In this document: piece after piece, positions 51,677 through 61,217 of the stretch
Layout of the letters: each line of letters opens with the position of its first letter
Numbering within the stretch: position 1 is the stretch's first letter
NCBI GenBank assembly: GCA_036653595.1
Contig: JAVVTQ010000001.1
Span: 62,001 to 126,000, forward strand
Direction: 5' to 3'
Source: JAVVTQ01 sp036653595
Lineage (GTDB): Bacteria > Bacillota > Clostridia > Oscillospirales > Ruminococcaceae
Length of the DNA stretch: 64,000 nt
Made by a program: the position numbers and the translations under genes
Notes under the pieces: model-generated
The model's input: the letters and a program-made list of their open reading frames with translations, nothing else
What the model was told of the DNA's origin: nothing
Databases searched by the model: none

Positions 51677-53074
51677 ATGGCAAAAATAAAAGTTACCGAC
51701 CTTGTCTTGCGTGATGCGCACCAATCGCTCATAGCGACGCGCATGACGATGGACGAGATGAGGCCGTCCTTCAAGCTCCTCGACGCGGTCGGATATTACG
51801 CGCTTGAGGTGTGGGGCGGCGCAACGTTTGACACATGCCTGCGCTTTCTCGACGAGGACCCGTGGGAGAGACTGCGCATAATGCGCAAAGAAATGCCAAA
51901 CACAAAGCTCCAGATGCTTTTCCGCGGACAGAATATGCTCGGATACCGCCACTACGCCGACGATGTCGTTGAGTATTTCGTGCAGAAAACCGTGAGCAAC
52001 GGAATTGACATAATGAGAATTTTTGACGCGCTCAACGATCCGCGCAACCTTCAGACAGCCATAAAGGCCGCGAAAAAAGAGGGCGCGCACATTCAAGCGT
52101 GCATATCCTATACTCTTAGCCCCGTGCACAACAATGAGTACTTTATAAAATATGTCAAAGAGCTTGAGAACATGGGCGCGGACTCCATATGCATCAAGGA
52201 TATGGCCGGTCTGCTCAAGCCGATGCCGACATATGAGCTTGTCAAATCACTCAAACAAGCATCGAAAATCCCCGTTGAAATCCATTCGCACACAACCTCA
52301 GGCCTTGCCGAAATGTCCATAATCAAGGCAATCGAGGCGGGGGCTGACATCATAGATACTGTCATTTCGCCTCTTGCCGGCGGCACCTCGCACATGGCGA
52401 CAGAATCACTCGTCGCGGCACTTCAGGGCACGGAATATGACACGGGTCTTGACCTCAAAAAGCTCGATGAGGTTCGCGCATACTTTGCAACGCTTCGCGA
52501 GAAGTACCTCAAGTCGGGCCAGCTCAACCCAAAGGTTCTCGGTGTTGACGCCAACACACTGCTCTATCAAGTTCCGGGCGGAATGCTCTCCAACATGCTA
52601 AAGCAGCTTAAGGATGCCGGAAAAGAGGACAAGCTCGAAGAGGTTCTCCAGGAAATTCCCCGTGTCAGAAAAGATTCAGGGTATCCGCCTCTTGTCACGC
52701 CGACTTCACAGATTGTCGGAACACAAGCCGTGTTCAACGTCGTGATGGGCGAGCGCTACAAAATAGTCACTAAGGAATTCAAGGGTCTTATTCAGGGCAA
52801 CTACGGCAAGACTCCCGCCCCCGTTGACCCGGAATTTCAAAAGTCGATTCTCGGCGATGAGAAGCCGATAACCTGCCGTCCGGCAGACCTGTTGGAGCCG
52901 GAGCTTGACAAGCTTGCAGCCGAATGCGTCAATTACACAGAGCAGCCCGAGGACGTTTTGAGCTACGCGCAATTCCCGCAGGTTGCAACAAAGTTTTTTG
53001 AAAATCGCCGTGCCAAAGAGCTTGGAATCGACGTCGATCATCTCGACAAGGAAAATAAAGTTGTCGTCATGTGA
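51677..53074 (+). CDS. Oxaloacetate decarboxylase alpha / 5S carboxyltransferase subunit
   Basis: TIM-barrel carboxyltransferase of 465 residues, related to OadA, PycB and the 5S subunit of transcarboxylase; transfers carboxyl between oxaloacetate/pyruvate and biotin. Landmarks: VLRDAHQSLIATRM (metal-binding Asp and Gln), GGATFDTCLRFLDEDPWERLR, IKDMAGLL with the active-site Lys, VEIHSHTTSG with metal His residues. It lacks the C-terminal biotinyl domain, consistent with the separate carrier encoded just upstream. No membrane beta subunit (OadB/MmdB) is in the window. Confidence 0.93.
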   Translation: MAKIKVTDLVLRDAHQSLIATRMTMDEMRPSFKLLDAVGYYALEVWGGATFDTCLRFLDEDPWERLRIMRKEMPNTKLQMLFRGQNMLGYRHYADDVVEYFVQKTVSNGIDIMRIFDALNDPRNLQTAIKAAKKEGAHIQACISYTLSPVHNNEYFIKYVKELENMGADSICIKDMAGLLKPMPTYELVKSLKQASKIPVEIHSHTTSGLAEMSIIKAIEAGADIIDTVISPLAGGTSHMATESLVAALQGTEYDTGLDLKKLDEVRAYFATLREKYLKSGQLNPKVLGVDANTLLYQVPGGMLSNMLKQLKDAGKEDKLEEVLQEIPRVRKDSGYPPLVTPTSQIVGTQAVFNVVMGERYKIVTKEFKGLIQGNYGKTPAPVDPEFQKSILGDEKPITCRPADLLEPELDKLAAECVNYTEQPEDVLSYAQFPQVATKFFENRRAKELGIDVDHLDKENKVVVM

Positions 53075-53130
53075 CCTGCCCGCTCTTCAAGGCGCAAATG
53101 CACGAGTCGACCTAGTTTATAATTTTTCAG

Positions 53131-53167
53131 GGCCGTGGCTGCCAGTGTTGCAGCTGCGGCCTTTTTC
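53131..53167 (+). terminator. Terminator after the oadA-like gene
   Basis: GGCCGTGGCTGC pairs with GCAGCTGCGGCC around CAGTGTT, then TTTTT. About 57 nt after the stop. Confidence 0.85.
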
Positions 53168-53429
53168 CGGCCAAGGGCGAAATCGGCAGATGTCCGAGTA
53201 GAGCGCACAAAACAGCATAGGCCTCGGGCATCAGCAGAAAAACAACGACAATAGCGAAAATGCCGGTTAGTGAAAAGCAAAGCGGGAATTGACAGTTGTC
53301 CCTCGAGCTTATGTGTAGAGTGAATGCGGTGAACAAAACCGCGAATAAATTAATTGAAATTTTAAGGCGATGAGAGCTGAGGAAAAGCGGGCATTGCATC
53401 ATACAGCAAGATGCGCGCCTTGTTGACAA
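53168..53429 (-). pseudogene. Possible fragment of a membrane-protein gene
   Basis: A minus-strand open frame (53127-53429) contains two hydrophobic segments (KISINLFAVLFTAFTLHI and FAIVVVFLLMPEAYAVLCALLGHL). The second resembles the first helix of small M50 peptidases where LLHELGHL is expected, but the HE is missing. It lacks an RBS and its 3' end runs into the terminator of the neighbouring gene. It may be a decayed fragment or chance. Confidence 0.25.
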
Positions 53430-53452
53430 TTGTGCATCAATAATAGTAAAAT
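53423..53452 (+). promoter_or_regulatory. Predicted promoter of yicC-remA-gmk operon
   Basis: TTGACA (53423-53428), 18-nt spacer, TAAAAT (53447-53452), about 45 nt before the yicC start. Confidence 0.65.
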
Positions 53453-53499
53453 ATAAGTTAAATACGACAAAATAAAAATAACGGTCGAGGTTGTCAAAA

Positions 53500-54378
53500 A
53501 TGATGAACAGTATGACCGGCTATGGGCGCGCACAAAGCGTTGTCAACGGGCGAGAAATCACGGTTGAGCTTCGCTCGGTAAACCACAGATACTTTGAGCT
53601 GTCCACAAGAATTCCACGAACCTTCGGATATCTGGAGGATAAGATAAAGTCATATATAGCCGAGCGCGTCTCCCGCGGCAAGATTGAAGTCACGGTGTCG
53701 ATTGTTTTGGGAGATGAGCTGGACGTCGAAGTTGAGCTGAACATGAATATTGTGAGAGGCTATGCCGATGCGCTAAAGAGAATTTCCGATGAGTTCGGCT
53801 TGCGTGATGACGTTTTTGCTTCTACACTCGCAAAGTTTCCCGACGTGTTCACGGTCAAAAGACCGGTGCTCGACGAGGAAGAGGTCTGGAACGATGTGCG
53901 TGCCGTGCTCGACACATCAATAAGCAATTACAACGAAATGCGCGAAAGTGAGGGAAACCGCCTTAGGGATGACATACTCTCACGCCTGACAACGCTAGAG
54001 GAGCTGCTAGAAGCAATTGAGGAGCAGTCGGCTCCGCGTCTCGAGGCATATCGCGAGAAGCTCGGCGCGAGGATGAAAGCAGTCCTTGAAAACACCGAAA
54101 TTGACGAGGGCAGGCTGCTGCTCGAGGCGGCGCTCTATGCCGACAAGGCGGCGATTGACGAGGAAACCGTCCGTTTGGCAAGCCATATAGCGCAGTTCAG
54201 AGAAATAGCCAAGAGCGGGGTTCCGGTAGGAAGAAAGCTCGATTTTCTCACACAGGAAATCAATCGCGAGGCAAACACAATAGGCTCCAAGGCCGGGGAC
54301 TTGAACATAACCGGCGCTGTCGTCGACATGAAGGCCGAAATAGAAAAGATAAGAGAACAAATTCAGAATATAGAGTGA
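53500..54378 (+). CDS. yicC: YicC family endoribonuclease
   Basis: Protein of 292 residues in the YicC/YloC family, endoribonucleases in Escherichia and Bacillus that act on small RNAs and mRNA. Landmarks: [11 protein letters not shown] at the start, [18 protein letters not shown], and the C-terminal DUF1732 with [21 protein letters not shown]. Full family length. The start follows GAGG. It leads an operon with remA and gmk, the standard Firmicutes order. Confidence 0.94.
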   Translation: MMNSMTGYGRAQSVVNGREITVELRSVNHRYFELSTRIPRTFGYLEDKIKSYIAERVSRGKIEVTVSIVLGDELDVEVELNMNIVRGYADALKRISDEFGLRDDVFASTLAKFPDVFTVKRPVLDEEEVWNDVRAVLDTSISNYNEMRESEGNRLRDDILSRLTTLEELLEAIEEQSAPRLEAYREKLGARMKAVLENTEIDEGRLLLEAALYADKAAIDEETVRLASHIAQFREIAKSGVPVGRKLDFLTQEINREANTIGSKAGDLNITGAVVDMKAEIEKIREQIQNIE

Positions 54379-54386
54379 GGAAGAAT

Positions 54387-54650
54387 ATGAAGCTTATCAA
54401 CATTGGGTTCGGCAACATGGTTTCGGCAAATAGGCTGATTGCGATAGTCAGCCCGGAATCGGCACCGATAAAGAGAATAGTTCAAGACGCGCGGGAGAAA
54501 GGCGTTTTGATTGATGCCACCTACGGAAGACGCACGCGCGCCGTGATAGTGACGGACTCGGACCATGTGATTCTCTCCGCGGTTCAGCCGGAGACGGTCG
54601 CAAACAGACTTGCCGATGACAACACGGATTCGGAGAGTGACGATGATTAA
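54387..54650 (+). CDS. remA: RemA/DUF370 family DNA-binding regulator
   Basis: Small protein of 87 residues in the RemA (YlzA) family, which in Bacillus binds DNA and activates biofilm matrix and osmoprotection genes. Landmarks: [42 protein letters not shown]. The start is preferred because GAGGAAG precedes it. It overlaps gmk by 8 nt. Confidence 0.93.
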   Translation: MKLINIGFGNMVSANRLIAIVSPESAPIKRIVQDAREKGVLIDATYGRRTRAVIVTDSDHVILSAVQPETVANRLADDNTDSESDDD

Positions 54651-55224
54651 TGAACGCAATCTCATCGTCGTATCGGGCCCCTCAGGCTGTGGCAAGGACA
54701 CTGTGGTCAAGGAGCTGATGAAGCTTTGCAATAAGGTCAAGCTCAGTGTCTCATGCACAACTCGCAAGCCGCGCGGAAATGAGATTGACAAGGAGAGCTA
54801 TTATTTTTTAACGCGTGAAGAGTTTAAGGCGCGCATAGACTCCAAAAGGATGCTTGAATATACAGAATATGCGGGAAACCTCTATGGAACTCCGATGGAT
54901 GAGCTTGAGGAAAAAATGGTCGGCGACAGCGTCGTTGTGCTTATCATTGAGGTTAAAGGTGCAAAAAACGTCAAAACCGCATATCCTGATTCCATGTGTG
55001 CGTTCATTGTGCCGCCGTCCATAGAAGCTCTGGAGGAAAGGCTTCGCAAGCGTTGCACAGAGGACGAGGAGAATATAAAGCGCAGGCTGGAAATAGCGAG
55101 GGAAGAGCTAAAGGAGCTTGATTATTACGACATTGCGATTGAAAATCTGGATGCCGATGTCTGCGCCAAAAAACTGCTGTCAGCTATTGAATCATGGCGG
55201 AGCAGACCGCAGAATATAAAATAG
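54643..55224 (+). CDS. gmk: Guanylate kinase
   Basis: Phosphorylates GMP to GDP with ATP in the cytoplasm. The 193-residue protein has the P-loop [11 protein letters not shown] (Asp where Ser/Gly is more usual), the GMP-binding [11 protein letters not shown] and YAGNLYGTP, and the lid with RRxxAREEL-like [10 protein letters not shown]. Full length. Its start ATG lies in the remA coding region, 8 nt overlap, so it is coupled. Confidence 0.95.
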   Translation: MINERNLIVVSGPSGCGKDTVVKELMKLCNKVKLSVSCTTRKPRGNEIDKESYYFLTREEFKARIDSKRMLEYTEYAGNLYGTPMDELEEKMVGDSVVVLIIEVKGAKNVKTAYPDSMCAFIVPPSIEALEERLRKRCTEDEENIKRRLEIAREELKELDYYDIAIENLDADVCAKKLLSAIESWRSRPQNIK

Positions 55225-55268
55225 AGAATAAGCCGATAATAAAACGAAAGATTTCACGAGGAGAAAAA

Positions 55269-55469
55269 ATGCTAAAACCTGAAATTGGACAGTTGCTGGA
55301 TGAATGTGACAGCACATACAGCCTTGTTATTGCGATAGCAAAGCGCTCGAGAGATTTGGTCGCGCAGGCTCAGGAGGATAAGATTATCCTTCGCGACAAG
55401 CCCGTCAACATAGCTATTGATGAATTCGGAGCTCATAAAATGCGCGTTGTGGAGTCGGACGAAAACTGA
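55269..55469 (+). CDS. rpoZ: RNA polymerase omega subunit
   Basis: Small RNAP assembly subunit of 66 residues. Seen: LLDECDSTYSLVIAIAKRSRDLVAQ, the RpoZ core, and KPVNIAIDEF typical of clostridial omega. The start MLKPEIG follows GAGGAG; an upstream start would overlap gmk. It follows gmk, the usual order. Confidence 0.93.
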   Translation: MLKPEIGQLLDECDSTYSLVIAIAKRSRDLVAQAQEDKIILRDKPVNIAIDEFGAHKMRVVESDEN

Positions 55470-55501
55470 CATCACTTGCAGTAATGTATGGAGGTGGCGT
55501 T

Positions 55502-57745
55502 ATGTGTACCGGTGTCGAAGTGGCGGTAGACAACGCCGCCTTTAAATTTGACAGGCTCTATACATATTGTGTCCCGCAAAAGCTTGCGGGCTGCGTAAAA
55601 ATAGGGACGCGAGTGCTCGTCCCGTTTGGGCATGGAGCGCCGCGTCTGGGCGTTGTGCTGCGAATAACGTCTGTCGAGGACAGTTCCTGTCTAAAAGAGC
55701 TCATAGATGCGGAGCTCGGCGAACCGATACTCGAAGAAGAGCTTGTAAAGCTTGTGGAACTGCTAAAGGAACAAACTTTATGCACATACGGCGATGCGCT
55801 CAAGACCGTGCTGCCAAAAAACAGCCGCCTTGTCGCCAATTCCAGCAGCGAGCAGCTGGAGGCTGTGTCCACAGCGCATATGGAGACTGCGTTTGAAGCG
55901 GTTCCCCAAACAATCCCGATGCGTCTCACAAAGCGTCAGACGGAGGTCATGGGCGCACTGGCAGACGGCGCTATGACATACACACAGCTAAACGGAGAAT
56001 TAAAGGTATCGCGCGAGGTTGTCAATAAGCTGGAGAAGCTTGGCGCGATTAAAAAAATAGCGAGAGAGCGCGACGAGAGCTTTTTGCCATTCAAAGAAGA
56101 CGCAAACATTCCGCCTCTCACCCCGGCACAGGAAGCGGCATTTGAAAAAATAGTCAGCTGTGAGTGCGATAAAGCAAAGCCGGACGCAACACTTCTGCGC
56201 GGCGTTACCTCGAGCGGAAAGACCCTCATATACATACGGCTGATAGAGCGGGCGGTAAAGAGCGGGAAAAGCGCCATGATTCTCGTGCCGGAAATAACGC
56301 TTGCGACACAGATGATTTCGCGCCTGCGCGGGCTTTTTGGAAGCAGAGTCGGAATAATACACAGCGCACTCGGGGACACGGAGCGCATGGTTCAGTGGAA
56401 AAGAATCCAGCGCGGGGACTGCGATATAATTGTAGGAACACGATCGGCGGTATTTGCACCCGTAAAAAAGCTCGGGATTGTCATTGTGGACGAGGAGCAG
56501 GAGGCGACTTATGTCTCGGAGCAAAGCCCTCGCTATAACGCGATAACCATGGCCGCGCACAGGGCATCCTTTCACGGTGCACACCTTTTGCTGGCGTCGG
56601 CCACACCCTCGCTTGAGACATATCACAAGGCGAGGACGGGCGCGATAAATCTGGTTGAAATCGACGAGCGATATAAAAATATGCCGCTGCCGACAGTGAA
56701 AATTGTCGATATGCGCAATGAGCTTATGGAGGGCAACACGCATTGCATAAGCGGCTATTTGAGGGATGAGATAGCCAAAAGACTTGAGAGACACGAGCAG
56801 ACAATACTGCTTTTAAACCGCAGGGGCTACCGAACGGTATCCATTTGCAATAAATGCAAAAAAATAGTAAAATGTCCAAATTGCGACACTCCGCTCGTCG
56901 TCCACAAGCAGCGCGGCTGCTATGTATGCCACTACTGCATGAGAACGAGCGAAATTTCAGCCGTCTGCGATGAGTGCGGCGGTGCTGTCAGACATATGGG
57001 AATCGGGACACAGAAGGCCGAGGAGGAGCTTGCGGCATTGTTTCCGGAAGCGCGCATTATGCGTTTCGATTTTGATGCGGTCACAAAAAAAGACTCCGCA
57101 GCGCGCCTGCTCAAAGAGTTTGCAGAGGGCCGGTATGACATAATCATAGGCACCCAGATGATTGCGAAGGGGCTTGATTTTCCAAACGTCACACTCGTGG
57201 GGGTACTCAGCATAGACCAGCTGCTTCTCATGCAGAGCTATCGTGCGAGTGAGCGGGCATTTTCCATGCTGACGCAGGTAATAGGCAGGAGCGGACGCGG
57301 AGACGTCGAGGGAGAGGCCGTCATACAGACGGTGGACCCGGACAACGAGGTTATAATGCTCGCTGCAAAGCAGGATTATAAGAGCTTTTTCACAGGTGAA
57401 ATAATATCGCGGAAGACGCATTTGTACCCCCCATTCTGTTCGCTTTGCACTGTTGGCTTTTTGTCGGAAAAGGAAAAAAACGCACAGGAATCCGCGCAGA
57501 GCTTTTCAAAAATATTGAAAGAAAAATTGGCAGAGCAAAAAAATATTCCTATCAGAGTTTTGGGACCTGCACCGATGCGCGTCGCGTACATAAACAACAC
57601 ATATCGATGGAGACTTGTGCTGAAATGCCGCAACGACAGGGCATTTCGCGACATTATGAGAGAGTGCATATACGCATGGAATAAAATATCACAAAATAAA
57701 TCGGCAAGCCTTACGGTTGATTTCGCAAGCGATGCCGAAAACTGA
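55502..57745 (+). CDS. priA: Primosomal helicase PriA
   Basis: 3'-5' helicase that restarts stalled replication forks. The 747-residue protein has the N-terminal DNA-binding domain, then helicase motifs: Walker A GVTSSGKTLIY, DEEQEATY (DEEH-type), LLNRRGYR, and a zinc-binding insert with eight cysteines (CNKCKKIVKCPNCD...CHYCM...CDECG, about 448-493), followed by GTQMIAKGLDFPNV and QVIGRSGRG. The ATG at 55502 follows GGAGG. Full length; all cysteines present. Confidence 0.97.
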   Translation: MCTGVEVAVDNAAFKFDRLYTYCVPQKLAGCVKIGTRVLVPFGHGAPRLGVVLRITSVEDSSCLKELIDAELGEPILEEELVKLVELLKEQTLCTYGDALKTVLPKNSRLVANSSSEQLEAVSTAHMETAFEAVPQTIPMRLTKRQTEVMGALADGAMTYTQLNGELKVSREVVNKLEKLGAIKKIARERDESFLPFKEDANIPPLTPAQEAAFEKIVSCECDKAKPDATLLRGVTSSGKTLIYIRLIERAVKSGKSAMILVPEITLATQMISRLRGLFGSRVGIIHSALGDTERMVQWKRIQRGDCDIIVGTRSAVFAPVKKLGIVIVDEEQEATYVSEQSPRYNAITMAAHRASFHGAHLLLASATPSLETYHKARTGAINLVEIDERYKNMPLPTVKIVDMRNELMEGNTHCISGYLRDEIAKRLERHEQTILLLNRRGYRTVSICNKCKKIVKCPNCDTPLVVHKQRGCYVCHYCMRTSEISAVCDECGGAVRHMGIGTQKAEEELAALFPEARIMRFDFDAVTKKDSAARLLKEFAEGRYDIIIGTQMIAKGLDFPNVTLVGVLSIDQLLLMQSYRASERAFSMLTQVIGRSGRGDVEGEAVIQTVDPDNEVIMLAAKQDYKSFFTGEIISRKTHLYPPFCSLCTVGFLSEKEKNAQESAQSFSKILKEKLAEQKNIPIRVLGPAPMRVAYINNTYRWRLVLKCRNDRAFRDIMRECIYAWNKISQNKSASLTVDFASDAEN

Positions 57746-57758
57746 AAGGTTGATTTTT

Positions 57759-58307
57759 ATGGGACTGAGAGCAATAAGATTAAAAAGCGACCCTGTTTTG
57801 AGAAAGAAAAGCAGGCCGGTAACGGAATTTACCGCGCGCACCTGCAACCTGCTGGATGACCTGCGCGACACGCTCATCGAGGCCAACGGATTGGGACTTG
57901 CGGCGCCGCAGGTTGGAATTTTGCGCCGCGCCGTGGTAATTGTCCGCGATGAGGAATATGTCGAGCTGGTCAACCCAAAAATCCTTGAGAGGGAGGGCGA
58001 GATAGGCGTTTTCGAGGGCTGTCTGTCCTGCCCGAACGAGCGGGCATGGATTATGCGCCCACAGCGCGTCGTGATTGAAGCGCAGGACAGAAACGGCAAA
58101 AAGCTCAAGCTGGAATGCCTTGACATGGCTGCGCGCGCTGCCTGCCATGAGATAGACCACCTCGACGGAACTCTCTTTACAGACCTTGCCGACAGAATCT
58201 TTACCGATGATGAGCTCGATGAGCTCATAGCCCGTCAGGAAGAGGAAGAGGAGAGAGCAGAGAGCGAGAAAAGAAAGAAAGTCGCTCAAAAGGATGATAA
58301 AAAATGA
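57759..58307 (+). CDS. def: Peptide deformylase
   Basis: Removes the formyl group from new proteins. The 182-residue protein has motif 1 GLGLAAPQVG (44-53), motif 2 EGCLSCP (metal Cys) and motif 3 HEIDHLDG with two metal His and catalytic Glu. A 15-20-residue charged Glu/Lys tail follows. The start MGLRAIR follows a TTTTT-A run and an AAGG RBS. It overlaps fmt by 4 nt. Confidence 0.97.
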   Translation: MGLRAIRLKSDPVLRKKSRPVTEFTARTCNLLDDLRDTLIEANGLGLAAPQVGILRRAVVIVRDEEYVELVNPKILEREGEIGVFEGCLSCPNERAWIMRPQRVVIEAQDRNGKKLKLECLDMAARAACHEIDHLDGTLFTDLADRIFTDDELDELIARQEEEEERAESEKRKKVAQKDDKK

Positions 58308-59221
58308 GAATTCTCTTTATGGGAACGCCGCAAGTAGCCGCGGTGATGCTCAAAAAGCTGGCCGCCGAAAACGACATCTGCGGGGTGTTTTGTCAGCCTG
58401 ATAAGCCGGTCGGACGAAAGAGAACCATAATTTCACCTCCGGTGAAGCTCGCTGCGCAGGAGCTGGGCATAGAGGTTTTTCAACCGGCTAAAATGCGCGA
58501 TGGAACAGCTGCAGAGCTTGTGAGAAGGCTTGACCCCGAGCTTATCGCCGTTGTCGCATACGGACGTTTGCTTCCAAAGGAAATCCTCGAGATACCGAAG
58601 CATGGATGTGTGAATATTCACGCATCGCTGCTGCCGAAATACCGAGGTGCGGCGCCGATACAATACGCGCTGCTAAACGATGAGAAAATAACGGGTGTGA
58701 CGGCGATGTATATGGACGTCGGACTCGACACTGGGGACATAATAGAAGAGCGAGAGCTCGAAATCTGCGATGCTGATGATGAGACGACACTTTTTTCGAG
58801 AATCGGAGTGTTGGGTGCACAGCTGCTGTGCGACACGGTGAGGTCAATCGGCAGCGGTGACGTCACGCGTGTGCGGCAGGAGGAGAGAGACGCCACCTTT
58901 GCTGCGCCAATTGCAAAGGAGCAGGGTCGATTCTCGTTTTATGAAGACGGTGCACGCGAAATTTTTTGCAAGGTGCGGGCACTGTGCGAGTGGCCGTGTG
59001 CGTCATTTATATGCAAGGAAAAGACAATCAAGCTCATTAAATGCGCACAGGGAGCGGACGCGCCTGCGCCTGCGGGAACGATAATTGGCACAAAGCCGCT
59101 CACTGTTGCGGCAAAGAGAGGTTCAATCGTGCTGCAAAGGGTGACCCCCGAGGGCAGCCGAGAAATGACCGGCGACGAGTGGTCGGCGGGGATGAGATTT
59201 AAGATTGGAGATGTGATTTAA
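58304..59221 (+). CDS. fmt: Methionyl-tRNA formyltransferase
   Basis: Formylates initiator Met-tRNA with 10-formyl-THF. The 305-residue protein has MRILFMGTPQVA, the active-site region HASLLPKYRGAAPI with catalytic Asn-His-Asp (INAS-type reads NIHASLLPKYRG; DTGDII), and a C-terminal OB-like domain with KVRALCEWPCA. Functional partner of def, overlapped by it. Confidence 0.97.
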   Translation: MRILFMGTPQVAAVMLKKLAAENDICGVFCQPDKPVGRKRTIISPPVKLAAQELGIEVFQPAKMRDGTAAELVRRLDPELIAVVAYGRLLPKEILEIPKHGCVNIHASLLPKYRGAAPIQYALLNDEKITGVTAMYMDVGLDTGDIIEERELEICDADDETTLFSRIGVLGAQLLCDTVRSIGSGDVTRVRQEERDATFAAPIAKEQGRFSFYEDGAREIFCKVRALCEWPCASFICKEKTIKLIKCAQGADAPAPAGTIIGTKPLTVAAKRGSIVLQRVTPEGSREMTGDEWSAGMRFKIGDVI

Positions 59222-59222
59222 G

Positions 59223-59909
59223 ATGTATATCGATACGTATTATATTGTTCTTGTGGTTCCTGCGCTCATAATTGCGATGTTGGCACAAGCAAAGGTCAAG
59301 TCCACATTTGGCAAATACAACAAAGTGAGGACAAAGTCCGGTGTGACAGGCGCAGAGGTTGCGCGGAAAATTCTCGACGCCAACGGGCTTAATTCTGTTA
59401 GAATCGAGCGCATTGACGGAAATCTGACGGATCATTTCGACCCGACAAAAGGCGTCATCAGGCTGTCACAGGCAACACATGACAGCGCGTCCGTCGGCGC
59501 TGCGGGTGTGGCTGCACATGAGGCGGGTCACGCGGTGCAGTATGCGGAGGAGTACGCGCCGATAAAGCTGCGCGCCGCACTCATTCCAATCACAAATTTT
59601 GGCGCCACGCTGTCGTGGCCAATGGTGCTTTTGGGCTTTGTCATGCAGATATCGTGGCTTGTGTCGGCGGGAATTATCCTGTTTGCCACATCCACCCTTT
59701 TCCAGCTTGTCACGCTTCCGGTTGAGTTTAATGCGAGCAAGCGCGCCATCGCCGTGCTCGACGGCGACGGCATTCTCGAACCCGACGAGGTTGGAGGCGC
59801 AAAAAAAGTGCTCGGTGCCGCCGCGATGACATACGTCGCTGCGCTTGCCGTCTCCGTGGCGAACCTGCTGCGCCTTATTTTGATAGCGCAGAGCAGGAAC
59901 AGGGATTGA
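59223..59909 (+). CDS. Membrane zinc metallopeptidase (YugP/DUF-type, Zn_peptidase_2)
   Basis: Membrane protein of 228 residues in the Zn_peptidase_2 (YugP) family. Zinc motif HEAGH about residues 98-102 in VAAHEAGHAVQYAEEY, with three or four hydrophobic helices (N-terminal 6-22, about 118-165, and C-terminal 190-220). DHFDPTKGVIRLS precedes the motif. Function unknown; it is conserved between fmt and rsmB in many Firmicutes, as here. Confidence 0.88.
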   Translation: MYIDTYYIVLVVPALIIAMLAQAKVKSTFGKYNKVRTKSGVTGAEVARKILDANGLNSVRIERIDGNLTDHFDPTKGVIRLSQATHDSASVGAAGVAAHEAGHAVQYAEEYAPIKLRAALIPITNFGATLSWPMVLLGFVMQISWLVSAGIILFATSTLFQLVTLPVEFNASKRAIAVLDGDGILEPDEVGGAKKVLGAAAMTYVAALAVSVANLLRLILIAQSRNRD

Positions 59910-61216
59910 GCGCGGATGCACGCGAGCTTGCGGCGCGCTGCTTTTTGGACGTTGAAAAGGGCGCATATTCAACACTCGCTCTAAAAAAAAGGACGAGTGC
60001 AGACGCATATGACCCCCGCGAGGTGCGCTTTGCAGCGGCCCTCCTATACGGCACGTTGGAGCGCAAGCTCACACTCGACTACATTTTGGAGATATATCTG
60101 AAAAAGCCTGTAAAATCACTCGATGTGCAGGTCGCCGCAGCTCTGCGCATAGGGCTCTATCAATGCCTGTACATGGACTTCGTCCCGGTGAGAGCTGCTG
60201 TTGGCGAGAGCGTCAATCTGTGCAAAAAACTGAAAAAAAGCTCGGCCTCCGGGCTTGTTAATGCAGTTTTGCGAAAGGCAGCTGACTTCGATTTATCTGA
60301 AATTGACGATATTGGCGATGCGCTTAAAAGGCTGTCTGTGAAGTATTCGCTGTGCGGCGGCCTTGTCACAATGCTCAAAGAACAGTACGGCGCGAATTGC
60401 GAGAGCATTATGGAGGCGATGTTTGGCGCAAAGAGCGCGGTATTTCGCATAAACACACTAAAAATCACAAAAGAAAAGCTCATTGAGCTTTTGACCATTT
60501 CGAAAATAACGGCGCATGAGAGCGCGCTCGAAAACTCAGTTGAGGCTCCGTTTGCCGATATAATCGGCAGTGACTTTGCAAAAAAAGGTCTTTTGCGTGT
60601 TCAAAGTATTCCCGCTCAGCTTGCGGTAGCCGCGCTGTCGCCGAAATCCGGAGATTTTGTGCTCGACATGTGCGCCGCGCCCGGCGGAAAAGCCTTGACT
60701 GCCGCGCAGATGATGGGAAATAACGGGCAGATAATCGCGGCAGACATATATGAAAACCGCCTAAAGCTGATAGACGGACAAGCACATGCGGAGGGCGTCA
60801 AAATTATAAAAACCGTGCTCTTAGACGCGCAATGCGGCGAGTTTGGCGGAGAATTTGACAGGGTGCTTTGTGATGTTCCATGCTCGGGATATGGCGAAAT
60901 AGCCGGAAAGCCGGAGCTTCGGTACAAGGAGCCGGACAACCTCTCGCCGCTCATAGAGACGCAGCGAAGAATTCTCGCAAACGGAGCGCGCCACACCAAG
61001 AAAGGCGGCACGCTTGTCTACAGCACCTGCACTTTAAACAGAGATGAAAACGAGGACGTCGTCGATGATTTTCTCGAGAAAAACACCGCTTTTCATGCCG
61101 TGAAGCCTGCCGCACTCAAAAATTATATAAAAACAACTGACAGTTGTGTGAAAATTGTTCCCGATACCCATAATAATGAGGGATTTTTTATAGCAACTTT
61201 CGAAAGAATGTGCTAA
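59906..61216 (+). CDS. rsmB: 16S rRNA (cytosine967-C5)-methyltransferase
   Basis: Methyltransferase of 436 residues. An NusB-like N-terminal RNA-binding domain (about 1-140; REVRFAAALLYGTLERKLTLD) is followed by the Rossmann domain with DMCAAPGGKALTAAQMM (SAM site), catalytic Cys in CDVPCSGYG and the second Cys in STCTLNRDEN. The start is TTG at 59906, overlapping the stop of the preceding gene (TTGA); the first ATG lies too far in. Coupled translation is likely. Confidence 0.93.
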   Translation: MSADARELAARCFLDVEKGAYSTLALKKRTSADAYDPREVRFAAALLYGTLERKLTLDYILEIYLKKPVKSLDVQVAAALRIGLYQCLYMDFVPVRAAVGESVNLCKKLKKSSASGLVNAVLRKAADFDLSEIDDIGDALKRLSVKYSLCGGLVTMLKEQYGANCESIMEAMFGAKSAVFRINTLKITKEKLIELLTISKITAHESALENSVEAPFADIIGSDFAKKGLLRVQSIPAQLAVAALSPKSGDFVLDMCAAPGGKALTAAQMMGNNGQIIAADIYENRLKLIDGQAHAEGVKIIKTVLLDAQCGEFGGEFDRVLCDVPCSGYGEIAGKPELRYKEPDNLSPLIETQRRILANGARHTKKGGTLVYSTCTLNRDENEDVVDDFLEKNTAFHAVKPAALKNYIKTTDSCVKIVPDTHNNEGFFIATFERMC

Positions 61217-61217
61217 A

